A stretch of DNA of 64,000 bases from Chitinophaga chungangae (GCF_017742215.1 NZ_JAGHKP010000001.1:434001-498000), one strand, 5' to 3'; shown: positions 30,393 to 38,770, numbered from the stretch's first letter. Translations and numbers: made by a program. Notes: generated from the sequence alone by a model not told the origin.

Positions 30393-31421
30393 ATGAGGAA
30401 ATTACTGACGGTATTTTTTATAGGGCTTTCCGTGTATACGCAGGCCCAATCGATAAGGGAAGCAAACGTGATCAGCGGAAGAAAAGCTTCGCTGGGCGTT
30501 ACGGGCGACACAACGGACGTGGTGACCAAAACACGCGGGGGCGTGGCCCTCGTGGGCGGCGGTGGCGATGTGCCCGGCGCGTTCAGGTGGATGATCGATC
30601 GCAGCGGTGGGGGGAATGTAGTGGTGATACGCGCTTCCAGCAATTATTTGTATAACCGCACCATCGACAGCCTGGGCAAGGTCAGCTCCGTGGAAACGCT
30701 GCTGATCGATTCCCGCGAAACGGCCAACGATCCCGAAGTGGCAAGAGTGATCCGCAACGCTGAAATGCTTTTTATTTCCGGCGGCGATCAGTCCAACTAT
30801 ATGAACTTCTGGAGAAATACCAAAACCTCCGAAGCGATCAATTACCTGCTGAATGAGAAAAAAGTGCCGGTGGGCGGCACCAGCGCGGGCTGCGCCGTGC
30901 TCACCGGCATGTATTACAGCGGCGAGACCGGCAGCGCCACGGCCAAAGCGCTGCTGAACCCGTACGATACGCTCGTGACGCTGTACAACAACGATTTCCT
31001 GCAGCCGCCTTTCCTGCGCAACGTGATCAGCGACCAGCATTACGTGGCCCGCAAACGGCAGGGCCGGCACATGGCTTTCCTCGCGCGCATCATCACCGAC
31101 TGGAAAGTATTTCCCAAAGGCATTGCGCCGGATGAAAGAACGGCCGTGTGCATCGACGAAAAAGGGAATGCGCGGGTGTACGGCGAAGGGAAGGCTTATT
31201 TCCTGATCACAAGCGCCAAACATGCGCCCGAACAATGTGCGCCGGGGAAACCGGTAGAGTGGGCCGCCAACAAAGAAGCCGTAAGCGTGTATGAATTGCA
31301 GGGCGCGGAGAACGGCAATGGGTTTTTCTCCGTATCGGACTTCAAACCGGCTAAAGCAAAAGGCGGCCAGTGGTATTTTTGGTGGGTGGAAAATGGTATC
31401 TTAAAAGAAAGAAACAAATAA
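30393..31421 (+). CDS. Secreted cyanophycinase (peptidase family S51)
   Basis: The predicted reaction is cleavage of cyanophycin (multi-L-arginyl-poly-L-aspartate) to beta-Asp-Arg dipeptides. The 342-residue protein has a signal peptide (VYTQAQ, about residue 19). The S51 core shows GGGGDVPGAF, ISGGDQSNYM (G130-G131-D132-Q133), the nucleophile elbow GGTSAGCAVL (Ser164), and SDQHYVARKRQGRHM (His216). The DQH-x5-R-x-R pattern and GGDQ separate cyanophycinases from PepE aspartyl dipeptidases. After about residue 285 there is an extra C-terminal beta domain absent from short cyanobacterial enzymes. It starts 9 bases after susD and ends 1 base before an isoaspartyl peptidase gene, so it belongs to the SusCD operon. 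Confidence 0.88.
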   Translation: MRKLLTVFFIGLSVYTQAQSIREANVISGRKASLGVTGDTTDVVTKTRGGVALVGGGGDVPGAFRWMIDRSGGGNVVVIRASSNYLYNRTIDSLGKVSSVETLLIDSRETANDPEVARVIRNAEMLFISGGDQSNYMNFWRNTKTSEAINYLLNEKKVPVGGTSAGCAVLTGMYYSGETGSATAKALLNPYDTLVTLYNNDFLQPPFLRNVISDQHYVARKRQGRHMAFLARIITDWKVFPKGIAPDERTAVCIDEKGNARVYGEGKAYFLITSAKHAPEQCAPGKPVEWAANKEAVSVYELQGAENGNGFFSVSDFKPAKAKGGQWYFWWVENGILKERNK

Positions 31422-31422
31422 C

Positions 31423-32472
31423 ATGCGTAGAAATTATTGTTATTCCGTATTGCTGCTTGTTATCGCCGTAACGCTCGGCGCCTGTATGCAGAAGGCGCCC
31501 GAAGCGAAAACCGGCGATTACGTCCTGGTGATCCATGGCGGGGCGGGCACGATCCTTAAAAAGAACATGACGCCTGAAAAAGAAGCCGCATACAGATCCG
31601 CCTTGGAAACGTCGCTAAAAAAAGGCTACGATGTGCTGCAGGCTGGCGGTTCCAGCCTCGATGCCGTTGAAGCGGCCATTCATGTGCTGGAAGACAATCC
31701 GCTGTTCAACGCGGGCAAAGGCGCCGTGTTCACGCACGACGGCCGCAACGAGCTGGACGCCTCCATTATGGACGGCGGCACGCTGGCAGCGGGCGCCGTG
31801 GCGGGCGTACGGGTGATCAAAAACCCGATCTCACTGGCAAGGGCCGTGATGGAAAAATCCGAGCACGTGATGATGGCGGGCCGCGGCGCGGAAGAATTTG
31901 CCGCGCAGGCAGGCGTGGAGATCGTAGATACGGCTTACTTCCGGACGCAGGAACGTTGGGACGGACTGCAGAAAGCGCTGGCGGAAGATTCGGCCAAAGC
32001 CAAACTGGATCACAGTTTTATTCCTTCGCACAAACTCGGTATTCAAAACATCGACAATAAATTCGGAACAGTGGGCTGCGTGGCGCTGGATAAAAAAGGT
32101 AATCTTGCGGCGGGCACATCCACCGGCGGCATGACCAACAAAAAATTCGGCCGCATCGGCGATTCGCCCGTCATCGGGGCGGGCACTTATGCGAACAACT
32201 CCACGGTAGCGGTTTCCTGCACGGGCTGGGGCGAATTTTACATCCGCAATGTAGTGGCGCACGACCTTTCCGCGATGATGGAATATAAAGGTCTTTCCGT
32301 GGAAGATGCGGGCAAGGCGGTTATTAAAAAAGTGGGAGACCTTGGCGGGGACGGCGGTTTGATCGCGCTCGACAAAAACGGCAACATCGCGATGCCGTTC
32401 AACACCGAAGGCATGTACCGCGGAACGGTGACTAAAGAAGGGAAGATTGAAGTATTGATCTACAAAAATTAA
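31423..32472 (+). CDS. Isoaspartyl peptidase/plant-type L-asparaginase lipoprotein
   Basis: This is an N-terminal nucleophile hydrolase that removes beta-aspartyl residues from dipeptides, including beta-Asp-Arg, and may act on asparagine. The 349-residue precursor has lipobox VTLGAC (Cys21). The alpha subunit begins VLVIHGGAGTI and contains NPLFNAGKGAVF and NELDASIMDG. Autoproteolysis should occur before Thr216 in NKFGTVGCVALD, and the beta subunit contains GTSTGGMTNKKFGRIGDSP and IGAGTYANN. Most cytoplasmic relatives lack a lipid anchor, so this one works in the periplasm or at the outer membrane. It follows cyanophycinase by a single base and would finish the degradation to Asp and Arg. 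Confidence 0.92.
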   Translation: MRRNYCYSVLLLVIAVTLGACMQKAPEAKTGDYVLVIHGGAGTILKKNMTPEKEAAYRSALETSLKKGYDVLQAGGSSLDAVEAAIHVLEDNPLFNAGKGAVFTHDGRNELDASIMDGGTLAAGAVAGVRVIKNPISLARAVMEKSEHVMMAGRGAEEFAAQAGVEIVDTAYFRTQERWDGLQKALAEDSAKAKLDHSFIPSHKLGIQNIDNKFGTVGCVALDKKGNLAAGTSTGGMTNKKFGRIGDSPVIGAGTYANNSTVAVSCTGWGEFYIRNVVAHDLSAMMEYKGLSVEDAGKAVIKKVGDLGGDGGLIALDKNGNIAMPFNTEGMYRGTVTKEGKIEVLIYKN

Positions 32473-32493
32473 CCTGCAAACTGGATAAAGGCC

Positions 32494-32526
32494 GGCCGCT
32501 CCACCGAAAGGGAGCGGTCTTTTTAT
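32494..32526 (+). terminator. Terminator of the cyanophycin locus
   Basis: GGCCGCTCC (32494-32502) pairs with GGAGCGGTC (32511-32519), with a G-U near the base, around an 8-base loop, and runs into TTTTTATT. It lies between convergent genes and may serve both. Confidence 0.85.
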
Positions 32527-33899
32527 TACCAGATGAACGCCGTCAGCCCCAGCCCGAACACGAAATGATTAAAACGCACTTTCTCCCGCCCGATATGCCT
32601 GAAAATGAATTTTCCTTCCGCATCCACATCGTCTACGATATCGATATCGAAATCATGATCTGAATCGAAATAACTCGTGTAGGCTTTGAGACCGAGATTA
32701 CGCGCGATGCGTTTTTGTATGCCCAGGCCGGCGGACCAGCTGAAAGTGGCTTCCGGCTTGTATCGCAGGTAGGGAAACTCATTCATTTCCAGGAATTCTT
32801 TCCACTCGTCGTTGAGCACCAGCACCACGTTGCCGTCTGCCCCCAGCGAAGAGCCAGCCAGCACTTTACCGGTAATGAACCAGTTGTGCGGAAGCGGCAC
32901 GCTGAAAAACGGCCCCGCGTGCAGGTAGCGAATGCCCATCGGCTGGGTGTAATGCGCGTTGCTGATCTCGGTAACGTCGGGATCGTCTATTACCAGCCCT
33001 TCGTCGTTAATGGGAAAACTGGTGAACGCGAACTCGCCGCCGATGCCGATGTTGCGGTGCGGAAACCATGCGCCCGAAAGTCCGAGGTTAAATCCTTCCT
33101 TCGCTTTGATGCCGTCTACGCGGCCGGTAAGATCTTTGGTGGTGGCGGTCGCGAAGCCCATCCGCATTTCCAGGAAACTCGGCTTGCCGTCTACCGGTAT
33201 CGGGTCTTTATGCAGCACGGGGCGCTCGCCTTTGTCTTTATACACTTTCTCCGCGATAAGATAACCCAGTTCGGTAGACAATATGCCGATGCCCGCGCCT
33301 GCCAGCACATCGCTCACCCAGTGACGGTTATTGAGCTGCCGGCCGATGGCCGTGGCGGTAGACATGGCGTAGCCGCCCACGCTGTACAGCGGGTGACGGT
33401 ACTGCCCGTATTCCTTATGCAGGAAAGTAGCGTTCATGAACGAATTGGCGGTATGCCCTGAAGGAAAGGAATTATTCTGCGAGCCGTCCGGTCTTTCCAC
33501 TTTCGCCGTGTATTTGATGGCATTTACCGTAACGCCCATGATCACCGCGGAAAATGCGTAAGAAAAGAATGCGCGTTTCAAAGTGTGTTTCCCTTTCACG
33601 CCGGCGGCATTCAGCCCGAAAACGGCTACTGCGGGCACATATTGCATATAGTCGTCGAAGTGATAACGGAAGGTGGGGATATAACGGTTACGCAGTTCCC
33701 TCACATTTTTCCGCTCGCCCCAGGTGAGCGCGCTGCCGGCAAAAAGAATGACGGGCACGGTGGTGATGCGTACGGCTTCGCTTTGCCAGAAACCGGGACG
33801 GACCAGTGTGTCCGGCGGCAATTGCTGCGCGCGCGAAGAGAGCAGGAAGAATGTGGCGGTAAATCCGAGAAGCAGCCTTTTGCTGAAAGGAAATATCAT
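32526..33899 (-). CDS. PAP2 phosphatase fused to a C-terminal beta-barrel-like domain
   Basis: The 457-residue protein has a signal/anchor segment and a PAP2 (type 2 phosphatidic acid phosphatase) domain. All three motifs are visible: K129...RP136-137 (KYTAKVERP), SFPSGHT at 144-150, and GRQLNNRHWVSD at 186-197 (R187, H193, D197). After about residue 240 come alternating beta segments ending in FVFGLGLTAFIW, typical of a small outer-membrane barrel. PAP2 enzymes dephosphorylate lipid phosphates such as undecaprenyl pyrophosphate, lipid A or phosphatidate. The barrel suggests outer-membrane placement. Its start lies 31 bases after the upstream LprI-like gene, probably the same operon. Confidence 0.85.
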   Translation of the reverse strand: MIFPFSKRLLLGFTATFFLLSSRAQQLPPDTLVRPGFWQSEAVRITTVPVILFAGSALTWGERKNVRELRNRYIPTFRYHFDDYMQYVPAVAVFGLNAAGVKGKHTLKRAFFSYAFSAVIMGVTVNAIKYTAKVERPDGSQNNSFPSGHTANSFMNATFLHKEYGQYRHPLYSVGGYAMSTATAIGRQLNNRHWVSDVLAGAGIGILSTELGYLIAEKVYKDKGERPVLHKDPIPVDGKPSFLEMRMGFATATTKDLTGRVDGIKAKEGFNLGLSGAWFPHRNIGIGGEFAFTSFPINDEGLVIDDPDVTEISNAHYTQPMGIRYLHAGPFFSVPLPHNWFITGKVLAGSSLGADGNVVLVLNDEWKEFLEMNEFPYLRYKPEATFSWSAGLGIQKRIARNLGLKAYTSYFDSDHDFDIDIVDDVDAEGKFIFRHIGREKVRFNHFVFGLGLTAFIW

Positions 33900-33930
33900 A
33901 CGTTCGCTTTAGGTTAATGGCAGATGGATA

Positions 33931-34323
33931 TTATTGTTTGATTTTGACGGAACCGTTGCATACTTCTCCTTCGTCAATGCCGTCCATCCACTTTTTAAGA
34001 TGTTTGATACGCTGGACTGTAAGCCCGGTTTTATAGCTGCTCCGGCACATGGGCTCGATGCTGCCATAAGTATACGGCTCGGGGAACTTCGTATCCATTT
34101 CCGCGTCGCGGAGCTGCAGCCAGAGGCGCTGCGAGATCCTGAGACGGCGGGTAAAAGCTGTATCGGCCTTATAGTCCGTGAGAACTTGCTGGTAAACGGC
34201 ATTTAATTCCTTATCGGCCTTCTGGAAATCTTTAGCGGCGGCAGCATTCATTTCAGCCTGGCTCTGGCTGAAACATACATCCGTTATAAAAAGGAGGGCG
34301 GCAACGATGGGCAAACATTTCAT
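33931..34323 (-). CDS. LprI-like (DUF1311) exported protein
   Basis: The 130-residue protein has a signal peptide (ending VCFSQS, about residue 20). It contains the family pattern AEMNAAAAKDFQKADKELNA, VYQQVL, SQRLWLQLRDAEMD and, after a cysteine, the SSYKTGLTVQRIKHLKKWM helix. LprI-type proteins are small helical periplasmic proteins; the Mycobacterium member inhibits lysozyme, but most have no tested function. It precedes the PAP2-barrel gene by 31 bases. Confidence 0.8.
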   Translation of the reverse strand: MKCLPIVAALLFITDVCFSQSQAEMNAAAAKDFQKADKELNAVYQQVLTDYKADTAFTRRLRISQRLWLQLRDAEMDTKFPEPYTYGSIEPMCRSSYKTGLTVQRIKHLKKWMDGIDEGEVCNGSVKIKQ

Positions 34324-34428
34324 GCAGACATGTTTTAAGGGGATAATGCAGGAATAACAATGAAAACGGGTGAATGTTCAGGTAATTATTTATATCATAA
34401 TTTTTAAATATAATTCCGGTTGATTTTG

Positions 34429-34475
34429 GGGCAAAAAAAAAGCGGAAAACCGCATCTGCTGCAATTTTCCGCTTT
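34429..34475 (-). terminator. Terminator after tRNA-Gln(CTG)
   Basis: On the minus strand AAAGCGGAAAA pairs with TTTTCCGCTTT around a loop of about 20 bases that has further pairing, followed by a run of nine T. Confidence 0.8.
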
Positions 34476-34476
34476 G

Positions 34477-34547
34477 TTGCCTGACCTGGATTCGAACCAA
34501 GACAAACAGAGTCAGAGTCTGTCGTACTACCGTTATACTATCAGGCA
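34477..34547 (-). tRNA. tRNA-Gln (anticodon CTG)
   Basis: On the minus strand the acceptor stem TGCCTGA pairs with TCAGGCA. The anticodon stem ACAGA/TCTGT encloses CTCTGAC with anticodon CTG, and the T arm contains GGTTCGAATCC. It is very similar to the tRNA-Gln(TTG) at 17700, differing mainly in the acceptor stem and the anticodon loop. Confidence 0.94.
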
Positions 34548-34578
34548 AAGTCCCGATGCTTTCGCATTTTTGAGGCTG

Positions 34579-34610
34579 CAATACTACGTATTAAATTATT
34601 CAAATCCAAA
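34579..34610 (-). promoter_or_regulatory. Candidate promoter of tRNA-Gln(CTG)
   Basis: On the minus strand TTTG (34610-34607), 20 bases, then TAGTATTG (34586-34579), one mismatch from TAnnTTTG. Confidence 0.45.
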
Positions 34611-34712
34611 TTAAACGTTTCAAATCCGCTTCCCGCTTTTTTGCTCCTGTCGGTTTTGTTCTATTTTCCCGCTTCGGGCCGGCCTAGTTTTGTATCACTA
34701 AATAACCAAACT

Positions 34713-35567
34713 ATGATAGCGATTACAGGCGCCAACGGCAACTTAGGCAAAGCCACCATTTCATTTTTATTCGACAAAACGGCTCCCTCCAATATCGTGG
34801 CGGTGGTAAGGGACGCCGCCAAAGTGCAGGACTATGCCGAAGCGGGCATCCAGGTGAGGGTGGCGGATTATAACGATCCGGCTTCCCTGCGCAGGGCGTT
34901 CGAAAATGTCGGTAAAGTATTGCAGATCTCGTCTGCCGGCTTCGGCGAAACCGCCATCCGCGAGGAAAACAACGTAGTGCAGGCCGCGAAGGATTCCGGG
35001 GTGCGGCACATCGTGTACACCAGCACGCTCAAACCCGGCGACAACGCGCATTTTTTCGCGGGCCGCACCTGCAACAACACCGAGCGGGCCATTAAGAACT
35101 CGGGCATGCAGTACACCATCTTCCGCAACAGCATGTATTTCGAAACCATCCCGCTGTTTATCGGCAGCGCCATGAACGACGGCCAGATCTATTACCCTGC
35201 CGGCATCGGCAAAGTGAGCTTCGTGTTCCGGCCGGATATCGCGGAAGCGCTCGCCAATGTGCTCGTCAGCGATAATAACGGCAACGCAGTGTACAACATC
35301 ACCGGCAGCGATGCTTACAGTTTTGGCGATATTGCCGGCCTGCTGCGCTCTGAAAAAGGAATGGACGCCGCCGCGTATTTCGATGTGCCGGCAGACGCTT
35401 ACCGCGCCGAACTGGTGAAATTCGGCATGCCCGAAGGCGAGATCGGTTTTTATATGAGCATGGCCCACAGCATCAAAGCGCACGAGTTCTCGCAAACGGA
35501 CGATGTGCTGGAACAATTGCTGCAACGGCCGAGGCTGACCATCCGGGAATTTATCCGCGCCATTTAA
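34713..35567 (+). CDS. NmrA-like NAD(P)H-dependent reductase (quinone oxidoreductase 2 type)
   Basis: The 284-residue atypical short-chain dehydrogenase starts MIAITGANGNLGK, the Rossmann nucleotide-binding loop at residues 6-13. IVAVVRDAAKVQDYAEAGIQ, VADYNDPASLRRAFENVGKV and HIVYTSTLKPG follow, as in E. coli QorB and NmrA-like proteins. The reaction would be NADPH-dependent reduction of quinones, or redox sensing without catalysis. The open frame reaches back to 34641, but the extra 24 residues include the promoter-like TAGTTTTG (34685-34692), so the ATG at 34713 is used. A terminator follows. Confidence 0.85.
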   Translation: MIAITGANGNLGKATISFLFDKTAPSNIVAVVRDAAKVQDYAEAGIQVRVADYNDPASLRRAFENVGKVLQISSAGFGETAIREENNVVQAAKDSGVRHIVYTSTLKPGDNAHFFAGRTCNNTERAIKNSGMQYTIFRNSMYFETIPLFIGSAMNDGQIYYPAGIGKVSFVFRPDIAEALANVLVSDNNGNAVYNITGSDAYSFGDIAGLLRSEKGMDAAAYFDVPADAYRAELVKFGMPEGEIGFYMSMAHSIKAHEFSQTDDVLEQLLQRPRLTIREFIRAI

Positions 35568-35586
35568 ATTTTCGTGCGGAAACCAG

Positions 35587-35618
35587 GGCTGCTTTACTTC
35601 GTAAGGCGGCCTTTTTTT
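35587..35618 (+). terminator. Terminator after the NmrA-like reductase gene
   Basis: GGCTGCTTTAC (35587-35597) pairs completely (two G-U pairs) with GTAAGGCGGCC (35601-35611), with a 3-base loop and seven T. Confidence 0.9.
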
Positions 35619-35706
35619 GATGATGTCAGCCCGGGCCGCATTTTGTCGCGAACTGTATCTTTTGCCGGAAAGAAATGTAGTTTCTTTGCGGTCAAATCAC
35701 CCCAAA

Positions 35707-37020
35707 ATGCAAAAGATTTTCAACCCCGGCGCCATTGCGCTGCTGCTGATGCTGACGGTTTCAGGCTGTAAAAAATCCACGGACAAAGAACCGCAGCCCG
35801 ATCTTCCCACGCAGGGCGCCGTACGTCCCAAAGGAGTGCCAGACGGGGAAATAGTGCGGAAAACCATCGGCCCGGAAGGCGGCACGCTGGCCATCGAAGG
35901 CGGAAGGCTTACGCTCGTAGTGCCTCCCGGCGCGGTTGCAGCCGCCACCGATTTTTCCATGCAGCCCGTCACCAAAACGCTGCCGAACAGCCCGGGCAAA
36001 AGTTACAGGCTGCTGCCCGAAGGCGTCACTTTTACCAAACCCGTTACGCTCACCCTGCGATATACCGGCGAAGACCTGGAAGGCACCGACCCGCAGGCGC
36101 TGTTCCTCGCTTTCCAGGCTGAAGACGGCATCTGGCGCTACGACCCGCTTACCGCGATAGACGAGACCGCGCGCACGCTTACGGTACAGACCACGCATTT
36201 CAGCGACTGGGGCATTTTTGCGGAGTTTTTTTTATCCTGCCCCCGAACGGTGCAACCGGGTAAAAGCATCCAGGTTTTGCTGCACAGTCCCGCGATAGTA
36301 GTGCCCACGCGCGGTAAAGAAAACGACCCGCTGCAGATTGCGGACATTAACCCGCTGAAAGACCCGGATAATATCCGTAACTGGGCGCTGGCAGGCGAAG
36401 GCGTGCTGAAACCCGCCGCAAAAAAAGTGGACGCGGAATATACGGCGCCTGCAAGAACGCCGCAGCGCAACCCCGTGCGCATCAGCGTGGAAGTGTGGAA
36501 TTTCGTGCCGCCGGGCGAACCGCGGCGGAGGGCCGGCGGGAAAGGCCGCGCCATCATATGGGAAGACGTGTACATCGGCGAGGAATTATATTTCAAAGGA
36601 AAGCTGGACAACACAGACTTCGAGCTGACCTCCGAACTGGCGCACTTTACGCGGGCAGACGATCTGCTGATCGTACAGGGCGTGCTGCCCAACGGCCAGT
36701 CGGTCACGCTCACGGGTTACATCAGCGGGAAGATCGAAAGGACTTACGGGTTTAACCTGAACAGCATCCCGGGCACGGCGGCGGCCATATTCCTGGAAGG
36801 CCCGGGCGTGGCGTTTTATCATCTGTGGCGCCCCTGTGAGGCGTTGCCGGTCGTATCGCCGGGCTCGCTGAAAATCACGAAACATCTGGTTGCAGGCGCA
36901 TATGAATACCTTGAAGGAGAGTTCAGCTGCACCGTGTACCGCGAGATGGGCGGCTGCCCCTACAAAAACGCGTTGACGCATACGCTGTCGGGCAAATTTA
37001 AAGTAAGAAGAAGCGGGTGA
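35707..37020 (+). CDS. ZU5-like lipoprotein of unknown function
   Basis: The 437-residue precursor has the lipobox TVSGC about 20 residues in, followed by KKSTDKEP. Residues around 50-170 resemble a ZU5 domain: KTIGPEGGTLAIEGGRLTLV, VPPGAVAAATDFSM, then LLPEGVTFTKPVTLTLRYTG. The segment TTHFSDWGIF closes that domain as it does in other bacterial ZU5 proteins. The C-terminal half is beta-rich with four cysteines near the end and I do not recognise it. It probably sits in the outer membrane as a structural or binding protein. The open frame continues 30 codons upstream, but the lipoprotein signal fixes the start at 35707. It is a single gene between two terminators. Confidence 0.7.
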   Translation: MQKIFNPGAIALLLMLTVSGCKKSTDKEPQPDLPTQGAVRPKGVPDGEIVRKTIGPEGGTLAIEGGRLTLVVPPGAVAAATDFSMQPVTKTLPNSPGKSYRLLPEGVTFTKPVTLTLRYTGEDLEGTDPQALFLAFQAEDGIWRYDPLTAIDETARTLTVQTTHFSDWGIFAEFFLSCPRTVQPGKSIQVLLHSPAIVVPTRGKENDPLQIADINPLKDPDNIRNWALAGEGVLKPAAKKVDAEYTAPARTPQRNPVRISVEVWNFVPPGEPRRRAGGKGRAIIWEDVYIGEELYFKGKLDNTDFELTSELAHFTRADDLLIVQGVLPNGQSVTLTGYISGKIERTYGFNLNSIPGTAAAIFLEGPGVAFYHLWRPCEALPVVSPGSLKITKHLVAGAYEYLEGEFSCTVYREMGGCPYKNALTHTLSGKFKVRRSG

Positions 37021-37051
37021 TGGGTGATCGATACAGGTCAGGCTATATGCC

Positions 37052-37090
37052 AGGCGGCCCGTGCATACGGTGCCGCCTTTATTATTTTTT
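37052..37090 (+). terminator. Terminator after the ZU5-like lipoprotein gene
   Basis: AGGCGGC (37052-37058) pairs with GCCGCCT (37072-37078), and CCGT pairs with ACGG inside. The tail is TTATTATTTTTT. Confidence 0.85.
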
Positions 37091-37194
37091 GGATGAATCC
37101 CGCCGGGGCATCACATTTCCCGCGGTGAAATACTATATTTATCGTGCAAACAAATCCGGGGGCACTTGTTTTTGACTATTTAACCCTGAAAATT

Positions 37195-38142
37195 ATGGCA
37201 CAATTGATAACCGGTATCCATCACATCACCGCGATGGCCGGCGATTCTCAGAAAAACATTGATTTTTATGCCGGCATTCTCGGGCTCAGGCTCGTAAAAA
37301 AGACCGTCAATTTCGACGCGCCGGACGTGTATCATTTTTATTACGGGGATGAAGCAGGCAATCCCGGCAGCATACTCACTTTTTTCCCTTACGGAGGCAT
37401 TGCCAGGGGCCGGCGCGGTAAAGGGAAACTGAATACCACTTCGTTTTCCGTTCCGGCGGCTTCGGTGGATTACTGGCGGGAAAGACTGATGAAATTCAGC
37501 ATCACGCCCAAAACGCCGGAGGAAAGGTTCGGAAAGGAACTGGTGATGTATTTCGAGGATCACGACGGTCTTGGCCTCGAGCTCGTGTTCAACGACAACG
37601 ATCCGCGCCCCGGCTTCAGTTACGGCCAGATACCGCCTGAATATGCCATCAAAGGGTTTTACGGCGCGGAAATATGGGAAGAAGGGTATGAACAAACAGC
37701 GGCGTTGCTCACCGGGCAAATGGATCATCAACTGATCGCTGAAAGCGGCAACCGCTTCCGTTTTGCCGCCACCGACGCGCCGGGCAATTATCTCGACATC
37801 CTTTGTTCGCCAGACAGCCTGCGCGGCCTCAGCGGCGGCGGTACCGTGCATCACATCGCTTTTGCCACGCCAGACCGCAAGGCGCAGGAAGCCGCGCGCG
37901 AAAAGCTGCTCGCGATGAACCCCACGCCCATTCTCGACCGCAACTATTTTACCTCCATTTATTTCCGCGAACCGGGCGGTGTTTTATTCGAGGTAGCTAC
38001 TTCCGGCCCCGGTTTCGCGATCGACGAATCGCCCGCCCATCTTGGCGAAGCGCTGAAATTGCCGCCGCAATACGAGCCTTTGCGCGCCGAACTGGACCAA
38101 AGCCTGCCGCCTGTTTCCATCAACATTGAAAAATTCAGGTGA
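37195..38142 (+). CDS. Ring-cleaving dioxygenase of the VOC superfamily (MhqO-like)
   Basis: The 315-residue protein has two vicinal-oxygen-chelate modules. Module 1 starts GIHHITAMAGDSQKNIDFYA and continues LGLRLVKKTVNFD; module 2 has TVHHIAFATPDRKAQEAARE and IYFREPGGVLFEVATSGPGF. Metal ligands are the histidines of GIHHIT and VHHIAF and the Glu of LFEVA. Relatives include Bacillus MhqO/MhqA, which cleave hydroquinones or other catechol-like rings. The open frame extends 17 codons upstream, but homology begins at the ATG at 37195. It is followed after one base by an MhqD-like hydrolase gene, the usual pairing. Confidence 0.88.
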   Translation: MAQLITGIHHITAMAGDSQKNIDFYAGILGLRLVKKTVNFDAPDVYHFYYGDEAGNPGSILTFFPYGGIARGRRGKGKLNTTSFSVPAASVDYWRERLMKFSITPKTPEERFGKELVMYFEDHDGLGLELVFNDNDPRPGFSYGQIPPEYAIKGFYGAEIWEEGYEQTAALLTGQMDHQLIAESGNRFRFAATDAPGNYLDILCSPDSLRGLSGGGTVHHIAFATPDRKAQEAAREKLLAMNPTPILDRNYFTSIYFREPGGVLFEVATSGPGFAIDESPAHLGEALKLPPQYEPLRAELDQSLPPVSINIEKFR

Positions 38143-38143
38143 T

Positions 38144-38770
38144 ATGCATCAGAAAAATGTATTCATCGCGGGGAAAAAACTTACGGAAGCCAAACGCGCG
38201 CTGGTGCTGGTTCATGGCCGGGGAGGCACGGCAGACGATATTCTCGGCCTGGGCTCGCATCTGCGTGTAAAAGATTTCGCGCTGGTAGCGCCGGAGGCCA
38301 CCGGCAACAGCTGGTACCCCTATTCCTTTATGGCGCCGCCTTCGCAGAACGAGCCATGGCTTTCGTCTGCCATCGCTTTACTGGGAGAAGTGGTGAACGA
38401 TGTCGCCGCAAAAGGCATCGCCAGGGAAAATATTTTCTTCACCGGCTTTTCACAGGGAGCTTGTCTTATTCTTGAATTTCTTGCGCGTTATGCCGCGAAA
38501 TACGGCGGGGTAGCGGCGTTTACCGGCGGGCTTATCGGCGACCGCATTTATACGGACAACTACAAAGGAAGTTTTGCGCAAACACCCATATTCCTTGGCA
38601 GCGGCAGCCCGGACCTGCATGTACCGGTAAAAAGAGTGGGAGAAACCGCGGACATACTCGAGGGTATGCAGGCGAAAGTAACGCTGAAACTGTATCCCGG
38701 CAGAATGCATACCGTTAGTGCAGACGAGATCGCCACCGCCAACGAGCTGATCTTTACTCCCGCATCATAA
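38144..38770 (+). CDS. MhqD-like alpha/beta hydrolase
   Basis: The 208-residue carboxylesterase/phospholipase-type hydrolase has VLVHGRGGTADDIL as oxyanion strand and turn, the nucleophile elbow FTGFSQGACL, an Asp in the SGSPDLHVPV loop and His in PGRMHTVSADE. In Bacillus the homologue MhqD is co-regulated with MhqO and takes part in resistance to quinone-like electrophiles. One base separates it from the dioxygenase gene here. Its last 17 bases overlap the end of the convergent CAT-like gene. Confidence 0.85.
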   Translation: MHQKNVFIAGKKLTEAKRALVLVHGRGGTADDILGLGSHLRVKDFALVAPEATGNSWYPYSFMAPPSQNEPWLSSAIALLGEVVNDVAAKGIARENIFFTGFSQGACLILEFLARYAAKYGGVAAFTGGLIGDRIYTDNYKGSFAQTPIFLGSGSPDLHVPVKRVGETADILEGMQAKVTLKLYPGRMHTVSADEIATANELIFTPAS

